A DNA stretch of 64,000 bases from a candidate division FCPU426 bacterium. GTDB lineage: Bacteria > Oederibacteriota > Muellerivitia > Muellerivitales > Muellerivitaceae. The position numbers and the translations under genes were made by a program. Positions 8,782 to 17,774 of this stretch are shown here, piece by piece. Location of the stretch: NCBI GenBank assembly GCA_030041545.1, contig JASHNQ010000033.1:61155-125154 (forward strand), read 5' to 3'. The notes under the pieces are model-generated. The model was not told the origin of the DNA. It ran no database searches and saw only the letters and a program-made list of their open reading frames with translations. Numbering within the stretch: the first letter of the stretch is position 1; every line of letters begins with the position of its first letter.

Positions 8782-9723
8782 GTTCTTGTGGCTCGCTTTA
8801 TACAAGCGGTCGTTGATGGCCCGGCCCAACCCTTCGTGGGGCACAGGATGGGCCAGAAGGAGATCCAAACCTTTCTCATCCAGCCTTCTCAAAGCGGCGA
8901 AGAGATTCGCCGCCGCTTCCTTCAAATCACCCTTATAAGAAAGAACTTCCACGGCCGTGAAAGGCGTGGAATCCCGGGGCTCCCTCAGGGTCAGGAGCCC
9001 TATTTTTTTGCCCTCGGGAAGGTTTTCCAGGGACTCATCCAAAACCAGGGGCGTCCGGGGCGCGTAATGCTGGGGCAGTTGGCCCGGGGCCAGGGGTTTT
9101 TCAGCGGCCGTGGTTTGGACCCGTACTTGCCCGATCAAGGCCTGGATTTCCTCCAACGGCGCGCCGCCAGGCCTCAAAAGCACCGGTTCCTTGTCCATGA
9201 AGGAAACAATCGTGGATTCCACCCCCACGGAACAAGGGCCGCCATCCAAAATCACCTCAACCTTGCTCCCAAGGGAGTTTCGTACGTGCCCGGCGGTGGT
9301 GGGGCTCACGGCCCCAAAAGGATTGGCGCTGGGCGCGGCAATCGGGCGGCCCGACTCGCGGATGAGATCCAAGGCCAGTGGGTGGTTGGGCACCCGGACG
9401 GCCACGGTGGGAAGGGAGGAGGTCACGATATCCGGCACCATGGGAGATTTGGGCAAAACCACGGTCAAGGGGCCGGGCCAAAACTTTTCCACCAATTTCA
9501 AGGCGAGGGCCGGGAATTTTTGCACCAGGATATCCGCCTGCCGCATATCCGCCACGTGCACGATCAGGGGATCGAACTGGGGGCGGTTCTTCACCTCGAA
9601 AATTTCCGCCACGGCGTAGGGGTTCAAGGCGTCCGCGCCCAGGCCGTAAACGGTCTCGGTGGGGAAAGCCACCAACCCGCCCTCCTGGATGATTTGGGCT
9701 GCCTTTTGGATTTCAAGCATCAT
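8773..9723 (-). CDS. tsaC: L-threonylcarbamoyladenylate synthase (TsaC/Sua5)
   Basis: The enzyme makes threonylcarbamoyl-AMP for the t6A37 modification of ANN-decoding tRNAs. The YrdC domain is clear from GGLVAFPTETVYGLGADA, the KNRP motif with FDPLIVHVADM, and AAPSANPFGAVSPTTAGHV. At 316 residues it is of the longer Sua5 type with a C-terminal extension (APRTPLVLDESLE onward). Two adjacent ATGs (9723, 9720) lie inside the 3' end of vapC, an 11-nt overlap, so expression is probably coupled to the VapBC operon. Confidence 0.93.
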   Translation of the reverse strand: MMLEIQKAAQIIQEGGLVAFPTETVYGLGADALNPYAVAEIFEVKNRPQFDPLIVHVADMRQADILVQKFPALALKLVEKFWPGPLTVVLPKSPMVPDIVTSSLPTVAVRVPNHPLALDLIRESGRPIAAPSANPFGAVSPTTAGHVRNSLGSKVEVILDGGPCSVGVESTIVSFMDKEPVLLRPGGAPLEEIQALIGQVRVQTTAAEKPLAPGQLPQHYAPRTPLVLDESLENLPEGKKIGLLTLREPRDSTPFTAVEVLSYKGDLKEAAANLFAALRRLDEKGLDLLLAHPVPHEGLGRAINDRLYKASHKNQL

Positions 9724-10096
9724 GTTTTTTCAGGTGATGGAAATGGTCGAAATGACCGTCCAAGGTCAATAGGGAGAGCCCTTCTCGGATACAAACGGCG
9801 GCAATGAGGCCGTCGGTTGCGGGGATTTGGACTCCCTTGGCCCTCAAACCCCGCAACAATTCCCCCGCGTCCTGGAAATCCTCCCGGAAGGTTTCCGCGT
9901 AAGGAAGGGCGGACAAAAGTTCTTCCAAGGAGGTCTTTTCATAGGGGTGGACGCCTTGAAGAAGCTCCAATGCCACCATGCCGCACAGGACAGCCCGGCC
10001 TTCCTCCAGCAATAAGTCCAATTCCTCACTAGCCGGACTCAGTCCCCGGCGGAGGTAGTCCACCCAAACCGAAGTGTCAACGAGCACGCTTGCCAT
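9713..10096 (-). CDS. vapC: VapC-type PIN-domain toxin
   Basis: A 127-residue PIN-domain ribonuclease. The acidic residues are in VLVDTSVWVDYLR, the Glu of VALELLQGV, and ATDGLIAAVC. The start at 10096 (MASVLVD) matches the family and overlaps the antitoxin gene by 20 nt. VapC enzymes cleave tRNAs or 23S rRNA; the target of this one cannot be seen. Its stop codon lies inside the tsaC start region. Confidence 0.88.
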   Translation of the reverse strand: MASVLVDTSVWVDYLRRGLSPASEELDLLLEEGRAVLCGMVALELLQGVHPYEKTSLEELLSALPYAETFREDFQDAGELLRGLRAKGVQIPATDGLIAAVCIREGLSLLTLDGHFDHFHHLKKHDA

Positions 10097-10310
10097 AATG
10101 GGCCTTGCCCTCGCGGACTTCCAGAGCCCGGAGCCGCTTCCAGTTATCCTCAATGGGATATTTTCCCCTTAAGGACCTTAATTTTTCGATCTTTAAACGC
10201 CGGACCAAGTCTTCCAGCGCCTTATTGACCGCTTCCGTGCGGGTTTTGGCGTTGGTGTATTTCATCAGCTCATCCAAAAATTCATCGGGAATGGTCACGG
10301 TGGTTCTCAT
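10077..10310 (-). CDS. vapB: VapB-type antitoxin
   Basis: A 77-residue antitoxin. The N-terminus MRTTVTIPDEFLDELMKYT is a ribbon-helix-helix DNA-binding segment, and the basic/acidic C-terminal part would wrap around VapC. The start at 10310 is preferred over an ATG six codons upstream because RHH proteins begin with MRTTV-like residues. It is the first gene of vapB-vapC-tsaC. Confidence 0.85.
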   Translation of the reverse strand: MRTTVTIPDEFLDELMKYTNAKTRTEAVNKALEDLVRRLKIEKLRSLRGKYPIEDNWKRLRALEVREGKAHYGKRAR

Positions 10311-10355
10311 GATGGGCTCCGGCATCAAAATTTTTAATATTATATGATAAAAATG

Positions 10356-10384
10356 ATCATCAAATAAATATTTATTTTGATGAT
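10356..10384. promoter_or_regulatory. near-perfect AT-rich palindrome, candidate VapB operator
   Basis: ATCATCAAATAAATA is followed directly by the near-complement TTTATTTTGATGAT (a one-base length difference). It lies 46 nt upstream of the vapB start and 48 nt from the 3' end of ppc. VapBC modules usually autoregulate at such palindromes. A role in ending the ppc transcript is an alternative. Confidence 0.55.
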
Positions 10385-10431
10385 AGTTGGCATGCTTTAT
10401 TTGGGTTTTGGCGCCTTGGGGAGCCGGGAAT

Positions 10432-13251
10432 TCAGCCCGTGTTCTTCAGCCCCGCCGCGATGCCGTTGATGGTCATCAGGATGGCCTCCTCCAAATCCCG
10501 GGCCTCGGCCTCCCCGGGGTCGGCGCGGAAGCGCTTGATGAGCTCCACCTGAACGAAGCTCAAGGGATCGATGTAGGGGTTGCGGCGCTTGATGGATTCG
10601 TAAAGGGGCCGGTCCTTCTCCAAGAGCTCCTGGACCTGGACGATTTGGCAGACCGCCTTCACCGTGCGGTCGTACTCGGACTTGATCCGGTCGAAGACCT
10701 CGCGGCCCAAGGCCTTGTCCGGCACCAGCTCGGAGTAGCGCCGGGCGATGTCGATATCCGCCTTGGAAAGGATCATCTGGGCGTTGTCCAAAACCGTCTG
10801 GAAAAAGGGCCACTGGCCGTACATTTCCCTCAAGGTCGAAAGGCCTTTTTCAGGATCGGCCTTCAAGTATTCCTCAATGGCGTCCCCCATGCCATACCAG
10901 CCGGGCAAGGTGGTTCGGTTTTGCATCCAGGAGAAGACCCAGGGGATGGCCCTCAAGGCCCCGATGGAACGGTCGCCGCCGCGGCTGGCGGGCCGGCTGC
11001 CGATGCGGTGATGGCTGATCTCGTCGATGGGCGTGGCCGCATGGAAATACTCCACGAAGCGTGGATGGCCGTACACCAGGGAATGATAGGCCTGGAGGGA
11101 GGAGCGGTAAAGTTTCTCCATGACCTGCTTCCATTCGGCCTTGGGCATCACCTCCTTGGGCGGGAAGGAAGCCCTCAGGACGGCGTTGGTGATCTGCTCC
11201 AAGTGGTTCGAGGCCGTGGCCGCCTCCCCATAACGGTCGCTGATGACCTCCCCCTGCTCGGTGATCTTGATGCGGCCCTTCACGGTGCCCGGGGGCTGGG
11301 CCAGGATGGCGTGGCCGGCGGGCCCCCCGCCCCGGCCCACGCTGCCGCCCCGCCCGTGGAAAAGGCGGAGGGCCACCCCATGGTTCTCGGCCATGCGCGC
11401 CAGCTCCGCCTGGGCCTTATAAAGGGCCCAATTGGCCGCCAGGTAGCCGCCTTCCTTGTTGGAGTCGCTGTAGCCCAGCATGATTTCCTGAACGTCGTTG
11501 CGGAGGCTTAAGTGGGCGCGGTAGGATTCGTTCTTCAAAAGCCGCTCCAGCATGCCCGCGGCCCGGCGCAGGTCGTCGCCGGTCTCAAAAAGGGGCACGA
11601 CGTTCAGGTAGCTGTAGTGGTCCCTGCGGTAAAGGCCGGCCTCGCGCAAGAACAGTAGCACGGCCAGCACGTCGGAGACGCCGTGGGTCATGGAAATGAT
11701 GTAGGTGTCGATGGAGCGGGGGTTCAAGTGCTCCTGGATGACGGCCACCGCGCGGAAGGTCTCGATGGTTTCCGCGGTTTCCGGGCCGTATTCCATTTTC
11801 TGGGGAATGAGGGGCCTTTCGTCCTTAAGCAGGCTCTCCAGCACTTGAAGCCGCCTTTCCTCATCCAGGGCCTGGTAATCGGGGGAAAGGCCGGTGGAGG
11901 ATAGGATTTCCGAGAGGGCCTGGGTGTGCCTTAAGGAGTGCTGGCGGATGTCCAGGGTGGCCAGGCGGAACCCGAAGACCTCCGCGTTGTGGCGCACCTT
12001 GGCCAGGTAACCGTCGGCCAGGATGGCGCCCTTGTTGGTCCTTAAGGAAACGTCCATCACGTTAAGGTCCGCGATGAACTCCGACGCGCTGGCGTACCAG
12101 GTGCCGGGCGGGGGGGGCGGGGGCACGCTGCGCCAGTCCTTGCGGAACCCCTCGGCGTGGACAAGGGTCATCAAGAGTTTCTCGTGGATGTAGTTGCACT
12201 TTTGGCGGTACCGCTCGTGCCCGATGTGGTAGGCGATGCGCTCGGCCACCTCCGGGAACAGGGCCTCGTCACGGGCGATGGAGGCGGACAGTTCGGCTGT
12301 GATAGGCGTCTGCCGGTCGGAGGAAGAGAGCCGGCTGCTGAGTTCCTCCACGGCCTTGATGTGGGACTTGAGGGCCGAAATCCTCAAAAGCCGCACGGCC
12401 TCCACCGTGACCTCGGGCGTCACAAAGGGGTTGCCGTCCCGGTCCCCCCCCACCCAGGAGCCGAAACGCAGGAAAGGGGGGACGGACCAGGGGGTCTTGG
12501 GGAACTCCTTTTTAAGGGAACGTTCCAACTCCCGGTAAAGGGCCGGCATCACGTCCCAGAGGGATTCCTCGAAGTAGTAAAGATGGCCCTTGACCTCGTC
12601 CAACACCGTCAGCTTGACCTGGCGCACCTCGTCGGACTGCCACAGGGCCACGGCCTCCTCAAGCACCGATTTCATGATTTCCCCCCGCTCGGACTCCGGA
12701 AGGCGTCCCTCGGAGAGGAGCACGGCCGTGGCGTAAACGCGGTGTAGCTTGGTCAAGGTGGTGCGGCGCCTGGACTCGGTGGGGTGGGCGGTGAAGCACA
12801 TGATGATCTTGGCCTGGTCCAGGAGGGTTTGGAGCTTCCGGGGAAGCACGCCCTGTTCCCGTAAAGCCGAAACCGCCTCGGGGATGGAACCCGGCCGCCA
12901 GGAGCTGTCCTGCGGCGGGATTTCCTGGCCGCGGACCTGGTCGATTTTTTCCGCCAGGTTGATGAGGCCGAAGAAGTGGGTGAAGGCCTTGGTGAGCAGG
13001 TTGAGCTTCTCCAGGGGGAGGGAAGCCACGATCTGGGCCAGTTCCTCCGCGACGCGGACGTCCGAGGTGATCCGGAAATTCTTGGCCAACTGGCGGACCT
13101 TCTCCACCAGGACAAATGCCTCCGGGCCTTCCTGGTAGGAAATGACCTTGCCCAGGGTGGTGGCCAGTTCGTTGACGAGGGCGGGCAGGGAGTAAAGATC
13201 GGCCTTGGGATCAGCGGGGACGACGGGTGGTTTGGCTTCTTCCTGGGACAT
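10432..13251 (-). CDS. ppc: phosphoenolpyruvate carboxylase
   Basis: A 939-residue enzyme converting phosphoenolpyruvate and bicarbonate to oxaloacetate, an anaplerotic step of the TCA cycle. The catalytic His motif FTAHPTESRRRTTL, GYSDSNKEGGYLAANW, the glycine-rich loop LFHGRGGSVGRGGGP and the C-terminal GLKNTG (canonical ending QNTG) are all present. It is full length and cytoplasmic. It lies downstream of purE on the same strand with a 99-nt gap occupied by a palindromic element. Confidence 0.96.
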   Translation of the reverse strand: MSQEEAKPPVVPADPKADLYSLPALVNELATTLGKVISYQEGPEAFVLVEKVRQLAKNFRITSDVRVAEELAQIVASLPLEKLNLLTKAFTHFFGLINLAEKIDQVRGQEIPPQDSSWRPGSIPEAVSALREQGVLPRKLQTLLDQAKIIMCFTAHPTESRRRTTLTKLHRVYATAVLLSEGRLPESERGEIMKSVLEEAVALWQSDEVRQVKLTVLDEVKGHLYYFEESLWDVMPALYRELERSLKKEFPKTPWSVPPFLRFGSWVGGDRDGNPFVTPEVTVEAVRLLRISALKSHIKAVEELSSRLSSSDRQTPITAELSASIARDEALFPEVAERIAYHIGHERYRQKCNYIHEKLLMTLVHAEGFRKDWRSVPPPPPPGTWYASASEFIADLNVMDVSLRTNKGAILADGYLAKVRHNAEVFGFRLATLDIRQHSLRHTQALSEILSSTGLSPDYQALDEERRLQVLESLLKDERPLIPQKMEYGPETAETIETFRAVAVIQEHLNPRSIDTYIISMTHGVSDVLAVLLFLREAGLYRRDHYSYLNVVPLFETGDDLRRAAGMLERLLKNESYRAHLSLRNDVQEIMLGYSDSNKEGGYLAANWALYKAQAELARMAENHGVALRLFHGRGGSVGRGGGPAGHAILAQPPGTVKGRIKITEQGEVISDRYGEAATASNHLEQITNAVLRASFPPKEVMPKAEWKQVMEKLYRSSLQAYHSLVYGHPRFVEYFHAATPIDEISHHRIGSRPASRGGDRSIGALRAIPWVFSWMQNRTTLPGWYGMGDAIEEYLKADPEKGLSTLREMYGQWPFFQTVLDNAQMILSKADIDIARRYSELVPDKALGREVFDRIKSEYDRTVKAVCQIVQVQELLEKDRPLYESIKRRNPYIDPLSFVQVELIKRFRADPGEAEARDLEEAILMTINGIAAGLKNTG

Positions 13252-13269
13252 GATTAAACCTTAAGGCTT

Positions 13270-13342
13270 TTCACCACCAAGGTCACCTTGCCGACCTCCT
13301 TGAATTTTTTTGGAAGGTCGGCAGGATGACCTTGGTGGTGAA
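13270..13342. repeat. long inverted repeat between purE and ppc
   Basis: TTCACCACCAAGGTCA begins the left arm and TGACCTTGGTGGTGAA ends the right arm; the inner halves GCCGACCT and AGGTCGGC also pair. Total arm length is about 30 nt around an AATTTTTTT loop. Related copies are at 26731-26762 and 37037-37066. It could act as a transcription attenuator or terminator of purE. Confidence 0.75.
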
Positions 13343-13350
13343 TGGGACGG

Positions 13351-13842
13351 TTAAGTTAGTTTTTCCTTGAGGATTTTGTCGGCCTGGTCCGCACGGTACC
13401 GCTTGACCTTCCGGCGAAGTTCGGGATCCTTGGACCCCAGGATGGCGACCGCCAAAAGCGCGGCGTTGACCGCGCCCGCCTTGCCCACGGCCAGGGTCCC
13501 CACGGGGATGCCGCCGGGCATTTGGGCGGTGGAAAGCAGCGAATCCAGGCCCAAAAGCTTGCTTTCCATGGGAACGCCCAAGACCGGCAACACGGTATGG
13601 GCCGCGCAAACCCCGGCCAGGTGGGCCGCCCCGCCCGCGGCCGCGATGAGAACCTCCACGCCCCGGTCCTCGGCGCCGGAAACGTATTCGGCGGTCTCCT
13701 TGGGCGTGCGGTGGGCGGAAAGCACCCGGCATTCATGCGACACTCCGAACTGGGTGAGCGTGTCGGAGGCGTTTTTCATCACCTCCCAGTCGGACTTGCT
13801 GCCCATCAGGATGTTGACGAGAGGTTTGGAGGTTTGCGCCAT
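13351..13842 (-). CDS. purE: N5-carboxyaminoimidazole ribonucleotide mutase (PurE class I)
   Basis: 163 residues, the normal PurE length. The enzyme rearranges N5-CAIR to CAIR in purine synthesis. Signatures: VNILMGSKSDWEVM, the catalytic-site RVLSAHRTPK, IAAAGGAAHLAG, and MPGGIPVGTLAVGKAGAVNA. I start at the ATG at 13842 (MAQTSKPLV) with GGAAAGGG upstream; a further 30 in-frame residues are not PurE-like. No purK is adjacent. Confidence 0.95.
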   Translation of the reverse strand: MAQTSKPLVNILMGSKSDWEVMKNASDTLTQFGVSHECRVLSAHRTPKETAEYVSGAEDRGVEVLIAAAGGAAHLAGVCAAHTVLPVLGVPMESKLLGLDSLLSTAQMPGGIPVGTLAVGKAGAVNAALLAVAILGSKDPELRRKVKRYRADQADKILKEKLT

Positions 13843-13909
13843 GGTCTTGCCCTTTCCCCAGGATTGATGGGGAGAAGAATAGCAGATTCGAGTGAAAAAG
13901 GAACCTTCT

Positions 13910-14050
13910 GGAGTATTAGCCTTTGATCGCAAGGCGAACTCCCCCTCAATCCAACAGCTCTCACAGGGAAAGGCCCCTGTGTACCCGCAAAACCGAACAA
14001 ACCTCTTTCAGGGGGGAAGTAGAACCGTTCCACCCAAATGAGTCACCACC
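13910..14050. repeat. palindromic element, GGTAGTGACTC family copy 1
   Basis: The right end is GAGTCACCACC (14040-14050). Read on the minus strand, the interior matches the element at 39010-39143 in order: a CTGAAAGAGG tract, a GTTTTG..GGGT tract, the hairpin CACAGGGG...CCCTGTG, then AGCT.TT. The left boundary is approximate. Confidence 0.6.
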
Positions 14051-14092
14051 GAAATTGACCTCATCCCCTTTTCAGCGTATTAAACTGTCCCC

Positions 14093-15829
14093 ATGAAAAA
14101 TCCTCTTTGGGGTTCCCGACTCCTCCAGGGAAACCGCCGGGAATGGATCGGGTGGCTTCTCCTGGCCCTCGCCCTTGGTTTTTCCCTCGGCGTGAGGGCC
14201 CGCCTGCTGGATATGCCACTGGAACGGGACGAGGGGGAGTTCGCCTACGCCGGCCAGCTCCTGCTCAAGGGAATCCCCCCCTATCAAATGGCCTACAACA
14301 TGAAACTGCCCGGGACCTATCTTGTTTACGCGGCCTGGATGGCCCTGTTCGGGCCGAACCCCGCCGGAATCCACGAGGGGCTGACCGCCGTGAACCTGGC
14401 GACGATCCTGGTCCTGTTCCTGATGGCTCGGGATTTCGGGGACCCGGTTGGGGCCGGGTTCGCGGGACTTTTCTATTCCATCCTATCGGTGAGCCCGGCG
14501 GTTATGGGCATGGCGGCCCACGCCACCCACCTCACGACCCTCTTCGGGCTGGGGGGCGCCTGGCTCCTGTGGCGCGAACGGCCAACTTACCGCCCGTCCC
14601 GGCTTTTGGGGTGCGGTTTTTTGATGGGATTGGCCTTTCTGGTGAAGCAGCAGGGGGTCTTTTTCCCGCTCTTCGGGCTTGCGGCGATCCTGACGGGTCC
14701 CAAGATATCCCAAAATTCCCGGGAAAGACCGGTCACCGCTTCCCTGGCCTGGTACTCGGCGGGCGCAGTCCTTCCTTATCTTGGCACCTGCCTCTGGCTT
14801 TGGCGGGCCGGGGTCTGGGAACGTTTTTGGTTTTGGACGGTCCAATACGCGTGGCAGTACGCCTCCCAGGTCCCGGTTTGCGCGGCAGCCGGCATGCTTT
14901 GGAGGAACGGCTCCAACGCAGTGGGCCCCAACTGGCCGATCTGGCTTTTGGCGACCCTGGGCGGTTGGGTCCTCACCTTCGATCCCAAGGCCCCGAGGGG
15001 TTTTCGCCCCTTCTTTTGGGGATGGACCATGTTTTGCTTCTTCTGCGCATGCCCGGGGTTTTATTTCCGCGAGCATTATTTCATCCCCTTGCTTCCCCCC
15101 GTGGCCCTGGCGGCGGGATGGGGCGCCGCGTGGTTGGGGCTTCTTTCGGAGGGAAGGGTTTCGGCGAAATTTTGGCGGACCGACCCGGATTTATCCCCCG
15201 GCCCGCAAGGGATCCAGGAGGCGCCGCCGGGGGAGAAACCGGACCCCACCTTGGCCGGCGCATCCAGGGTTAAAACGATTGGGATGGGGGTTCTCCTAGG
15301 GTTGGTGGTTTTCATACCCCTTTGGGAGCAAAAAAATCTTTTCTTTTTTCAGACGCCGGATGCGGTTTGCCGGGCGATTTACGGGTATAACCCCTTCCTG
15401 GAATGCCCTGAAATAGCCCAATATATCCGCCTCCATTCCCAGCCCGGCCAAAGGGTGGCCGTGCTGGGCTCGGAACCCGAGATTTATTTTTATTCCGACC
15501 GCCCCTCGGCCACCGGCTATATCTACACCTATGGCTTGATGGAACACCAACCTTTTGCCTCCCCCATGCAGCGGGAAATGGCTTCCGAAATCGAAAGGTC
15601 CCAGCCCTCCTTCATCCTCTTCGTAAATGTTTACACTTCCTGGGCGCCCCAATCCACCGCCGATCCCTTTTTCATGAATTGGGCCCGTGCTTACCTGCGG
15701 GCGTTTTACCGGCCCGTGGGGATCCTGGACATCCAGTCCCCGTTGAAAACCGAATGCCGGTGGGGGGGCCAAGTGGCGGGCTACCAACCCCGGTCGCCCT
15801 ATTATCTGGTACTGTTCGCCCGAAAATGA
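14093..15829 (+). CDS. GT39/PMT-like membrane glycosyltransferase
   Basis: A 578-residue polytopic protein of the GT-C fold (dolichyl-phosphate-mannose mannosyltransferase / ArnT-like). The first extracytoplasmic loop has the acidic motif LERDEGEFAYAGQLL, followed by the typical KLPGTYLVYAAWMALFG. Some ten hydrophobic helices follow, then a soluble C-terminal part. Such enzymes transfer a sugar from a polyprenyl-phosphate donor to lipid or protein on the outer face of the inner membrane. Donor and acceptor are unknown. Confidence 0.82.
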   Translation: MKNPLWGSRLLQGNRREWIGWLLLALALGFSLGVRARLLDMPLERDEGEFAYAGQLLLKGIPPYQMAYNMKLPGTYLVYAAWMALFGPNPAGIHEGLTAVNLATILVLFLMARDFGDPVGAGFAGLFYSILSVSPAVMGMAAHATHLTTLFGLGGAWLLWRERPTYRPSRLLGCGFLMGLAFLVKQQGVFFPLFGLAAILTGPKISQNSRERPVTASLAWYSAGAVLPYLGTCLWLWRAGVWERFWFWTVQYAWQYASQVPVCAAAGMLWRNGSNAVGPNWPIWLLATLGGWVLTFDPKAPRGFRPFFWGWTMFCFFCACPGFYFREHYFIPLLPPVALAAGWGAAWLGLLSEGRVSAKFWRTDPDLSPGPQGIQEAPPGEKPDPTLAGASRVKTIGMGVLLGLVVFIPLWEQKNLFFFQTPDAVCRAIYGYNPFLECPEIAQYIRLHSQPGQRVAVLGSEPEIYFYSDRPSATGYIYTYGLMEHQPFASPMQREMASEIERSQPSFILFVNVYTSWAPQSTADPFFMNWARAYLRAFYRPVGILDIQSPLKTECRWGGQVAGYQPRSPYYLVLFARK

Positions 15830-15869
15830 GGCTGAAACTTTGGTTTATTCCGGGACCTTCCTGTAAAAT

Positions 15870-16586
15870 ATGCCCATGGCGCGCGAAAGCTTCCAACTTT
15901 TCTACATCGCCCTCACCCAGGGGTTGGTGCTTGGCTTTTGCTCGGCGGCCATGATCGGGCCGGTCAATTTCATGGCGGTGCGGCGGGGGATCATGGGGGG
16001 CTTCCAGGCCGCCTTCCTGGTCGGGGCCGGGGCCGCCCTGGTGGACGCCCTTTGCGCCTACGCGGTTTTCGCGGGCCTCTCCAAGGTGGGTTTTTCCGGC
16101 GCCTGGAAGGTCATTTTGTTCGGCGTCAGCATCATTTTCCTGCTTTACCTGGCCTATTCCATGCTGGCCGAGATACGGGACAACCCGGAGGCCATGGGAA
16201 ACCCGAAACTGCGCAAGCAAACCCAATGGCTGGACAACCCCTTCATCATGGGCTTCATCTTGGACGCCACCAATCCCTTCACCCTCATCCGCTGGATCGG
16301 CATGGTAGGGGCCCTGCAGATCTACCAGTTTGAGACCGAGGGCGGGATTGACCCGGCCGGAGGGGCTGCTACCACCTTTTTCTCGGCGGTCCTGGTGAGC
16401 GAACTGGTGTGGTTCTTTTGCCTGGGGGTGGGGGTTCATTACAGCCGCAACCTGTTCAACCGGAAGGCCCTGACGGCCATTTCCTGGATCTGCGGATTTT
16501 CCCTTCTCTTCTATTACTTCTTCATGGCCATTAAGGTCATCCTCAACCTCATCCATACCGGCGGCGCGCCGCTCTTGACCCGCTGA
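15870..16586 (+). CDS. LysE/RhtB-family exporter
   Basis: 238 residues with six hydrophobic segments. The N-terminal LGFCSAAMIGPVNFMAVRRGIMGGFQAAF is the LysE-type motif around the conserved GP, and DATNPFTLIRWIGMVG matches the NP motif in the fifth segment region. The family exports amino acids or related metabolites. ATG codons at 15870 and 15876 are both possible. It lies 40 nt after the glycosyltransferase gene, so co-transcription is plausible. Confidence 0.82.
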   Translation: MPMARESFQLFYIALTQGLVLGFCSAAMIGPVNFMAVRRGIMGGFQAAFLVGAGAALVDALCAYAVFAGLSKVGFSGAWKVILFGVSIIFLLYLAYSMLAEIRDNPEAMGNPKLRKQTQWLDNPFIMGFILDATNPFTLIRWIGMVGALQIYQFETEGGIDPAGGAATTFFSAVLVSELVWFFCLGVGVHYSRNLFNRKALTAISWICGFSLLFYYFFMAIKVILNLIHTGGAPLLTR

Positions 16587-16629
16587 ACGGCAATTCTAAA
16601 AAAGAACTCAAAACTCATAACTCCCGGAA

Positions 16630-16818
16630 CTAATCTTGTTCCGGGGAAACGTCTATTTCTTCAACCTCTCCACCCCTCACGCGGACCCTCAAGGCGATGG
16701 GCCGGCAACAGTTCTCACAGTCCGTGGTCCACTGGTGGACGCCGGTCAGGGGGTCTAGGGGCGAAAAATTGGAATAACCGCAGTAAGGGCAGTTGAACTC
16801 GATGACGGGCGCGCTCAT
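16630..16818 (-). CDS. CPXCG-motif cysteine-rich protein
   Basis: 62 residues with FNCPYCGYSN near the start and TTDCENCCRPI in the middle, a likely zinc ribbon of the CPXCG cysteine-rich family of unknown function. It starts 10 nt after the stop codon of the FecR-like gene on the same strand. Confidence 0.8.
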   Translation of the reverse strand: MSAPVIEFNCPYCGYSNFSPLDPLTGVHQWTTDCENCCRPIALRVRVRGGEVEEIDVSPEQD

Positions 16819-16828
16819 CCGCCGGGGG

Positions 16829-17602
16829 TCAGGAACTGCCCTTCAAGAGGATGTCGTTTTCGGGCGGGGGCAAGGGAGGTTGGCCCTCGAAAAACCGGTT
16901 GTAATTGATCATCACCTCCGGGTCCAGGGGCGTGGGGCCTTCGTCCGCGAGAGTCCCATTCTTCCAGTTGTATTCCGAGTCTTGGGGAATGTATTCCAAA
17001 TCCTCGTTCTCGGCCTGCTGGATGGAATTTTTGTCCTTGATGTTCACGACGTGGTTCCCGGGATTGGGCGGGACCCCGAATTTATGTTCTTTGACTTTGT
17101 CGATGACCGTAAGCTTTCCCCGGATGTATTGGACGTTTAAATGGGACTGGCTGGAATCATAGCTCAAAATCGCCTGCGTGTCGCCGATGGAGGCCACGAC
17201 CGACCCGATGTTGATCTCAAAAAAGCTCTGGGGGGAACCCACGTTGTTCGCCTTTAAAAATAAGGTCCCCTTTTGCAGGACCAGGCGGATTTGGCGGTCC
17301 GGCCCCTCGATGTAGTATTCATCGACGCTGACCACGGTGGGGCCGTCAAAACCGCTCACCCCGATCTGGTCGCCCTTATGGGTTTTCAGGATGACCCAGC
17401 TCTGGTCGTAGCAGGTGAGGATGTCCCCCTTGGCCACCGTGCTGGTGGTTTGGAGCGCGAAGGGCTTGGAACCGTCCCCCGGCTGGTCCATGACGGTGCC
17501 ATCCAGCATGACCACGGCGGCTTCATTGAAGGGTTTGGCCCAAAGGCACGCGGCCAGGAAAAAGCCCGCCAAGGAAAAGCCTAGGAGTCTTGGGATTCGC
17601 AT
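16829..17602 (-). CDS. FecR-domain exported protein
   Basis: 257 residues. A signal peptide (MRIPRLLGFSLAGFFLAACL) is followed by a FecR-like all-beta domain: VMLDGTV, AKGDILTCYDQSWVILKTH, LFLKANNVGSPQSFFEINI, GSVVASIGDTQAILSY, QYIRGKLTVIDK. The start is fixed at 17602 by GGAGG four nt upstream; the same frame is open further upstream, but that part is antisense to the SDR gene and is not protein-like. No sigma factor is next to it, so a classical FecIR pair is not evident. Confidence 0.82.
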   Translation of the reverse strand: MRIPRLLGFSLAGFFLAACLWAKPFNEAAVVMLDGTVMDQPGDGSKPFALQTTSTVAKGDILTCYDQSWVILKTHKGDQIGVSGFDGPTVVSVDEYYIEGPDRQIRLVLQKGTLFLKANNVGSPQSFFEINIGSVVASIGDTQAILSYDSSQSHLNVQYIRGKLTVIDKVKEHKFGVPPNPGNHVVNIKDKNSIQQAENEDLEYIPQDSEYNWKNGTLADEGPTPLDPEVMINYNRFFEGQPPLPPPENDILLKGSS

Positions 17603-17774
17603 AAAACCTCCTTCAGGGAGTGGAGGGCGGCAGGGGTTTATCCTATCGTTTTTTAACCCGGTGGGCAACGCGGAAACAACCGATCCGCGCAAGGTGGACC
17701 CCGAAACAAGGGATATTTCGTTCCGGCGCGTTATAGAATCATTCCAGCCTGCGGGAAAAAGCTGATGGAGTTTT

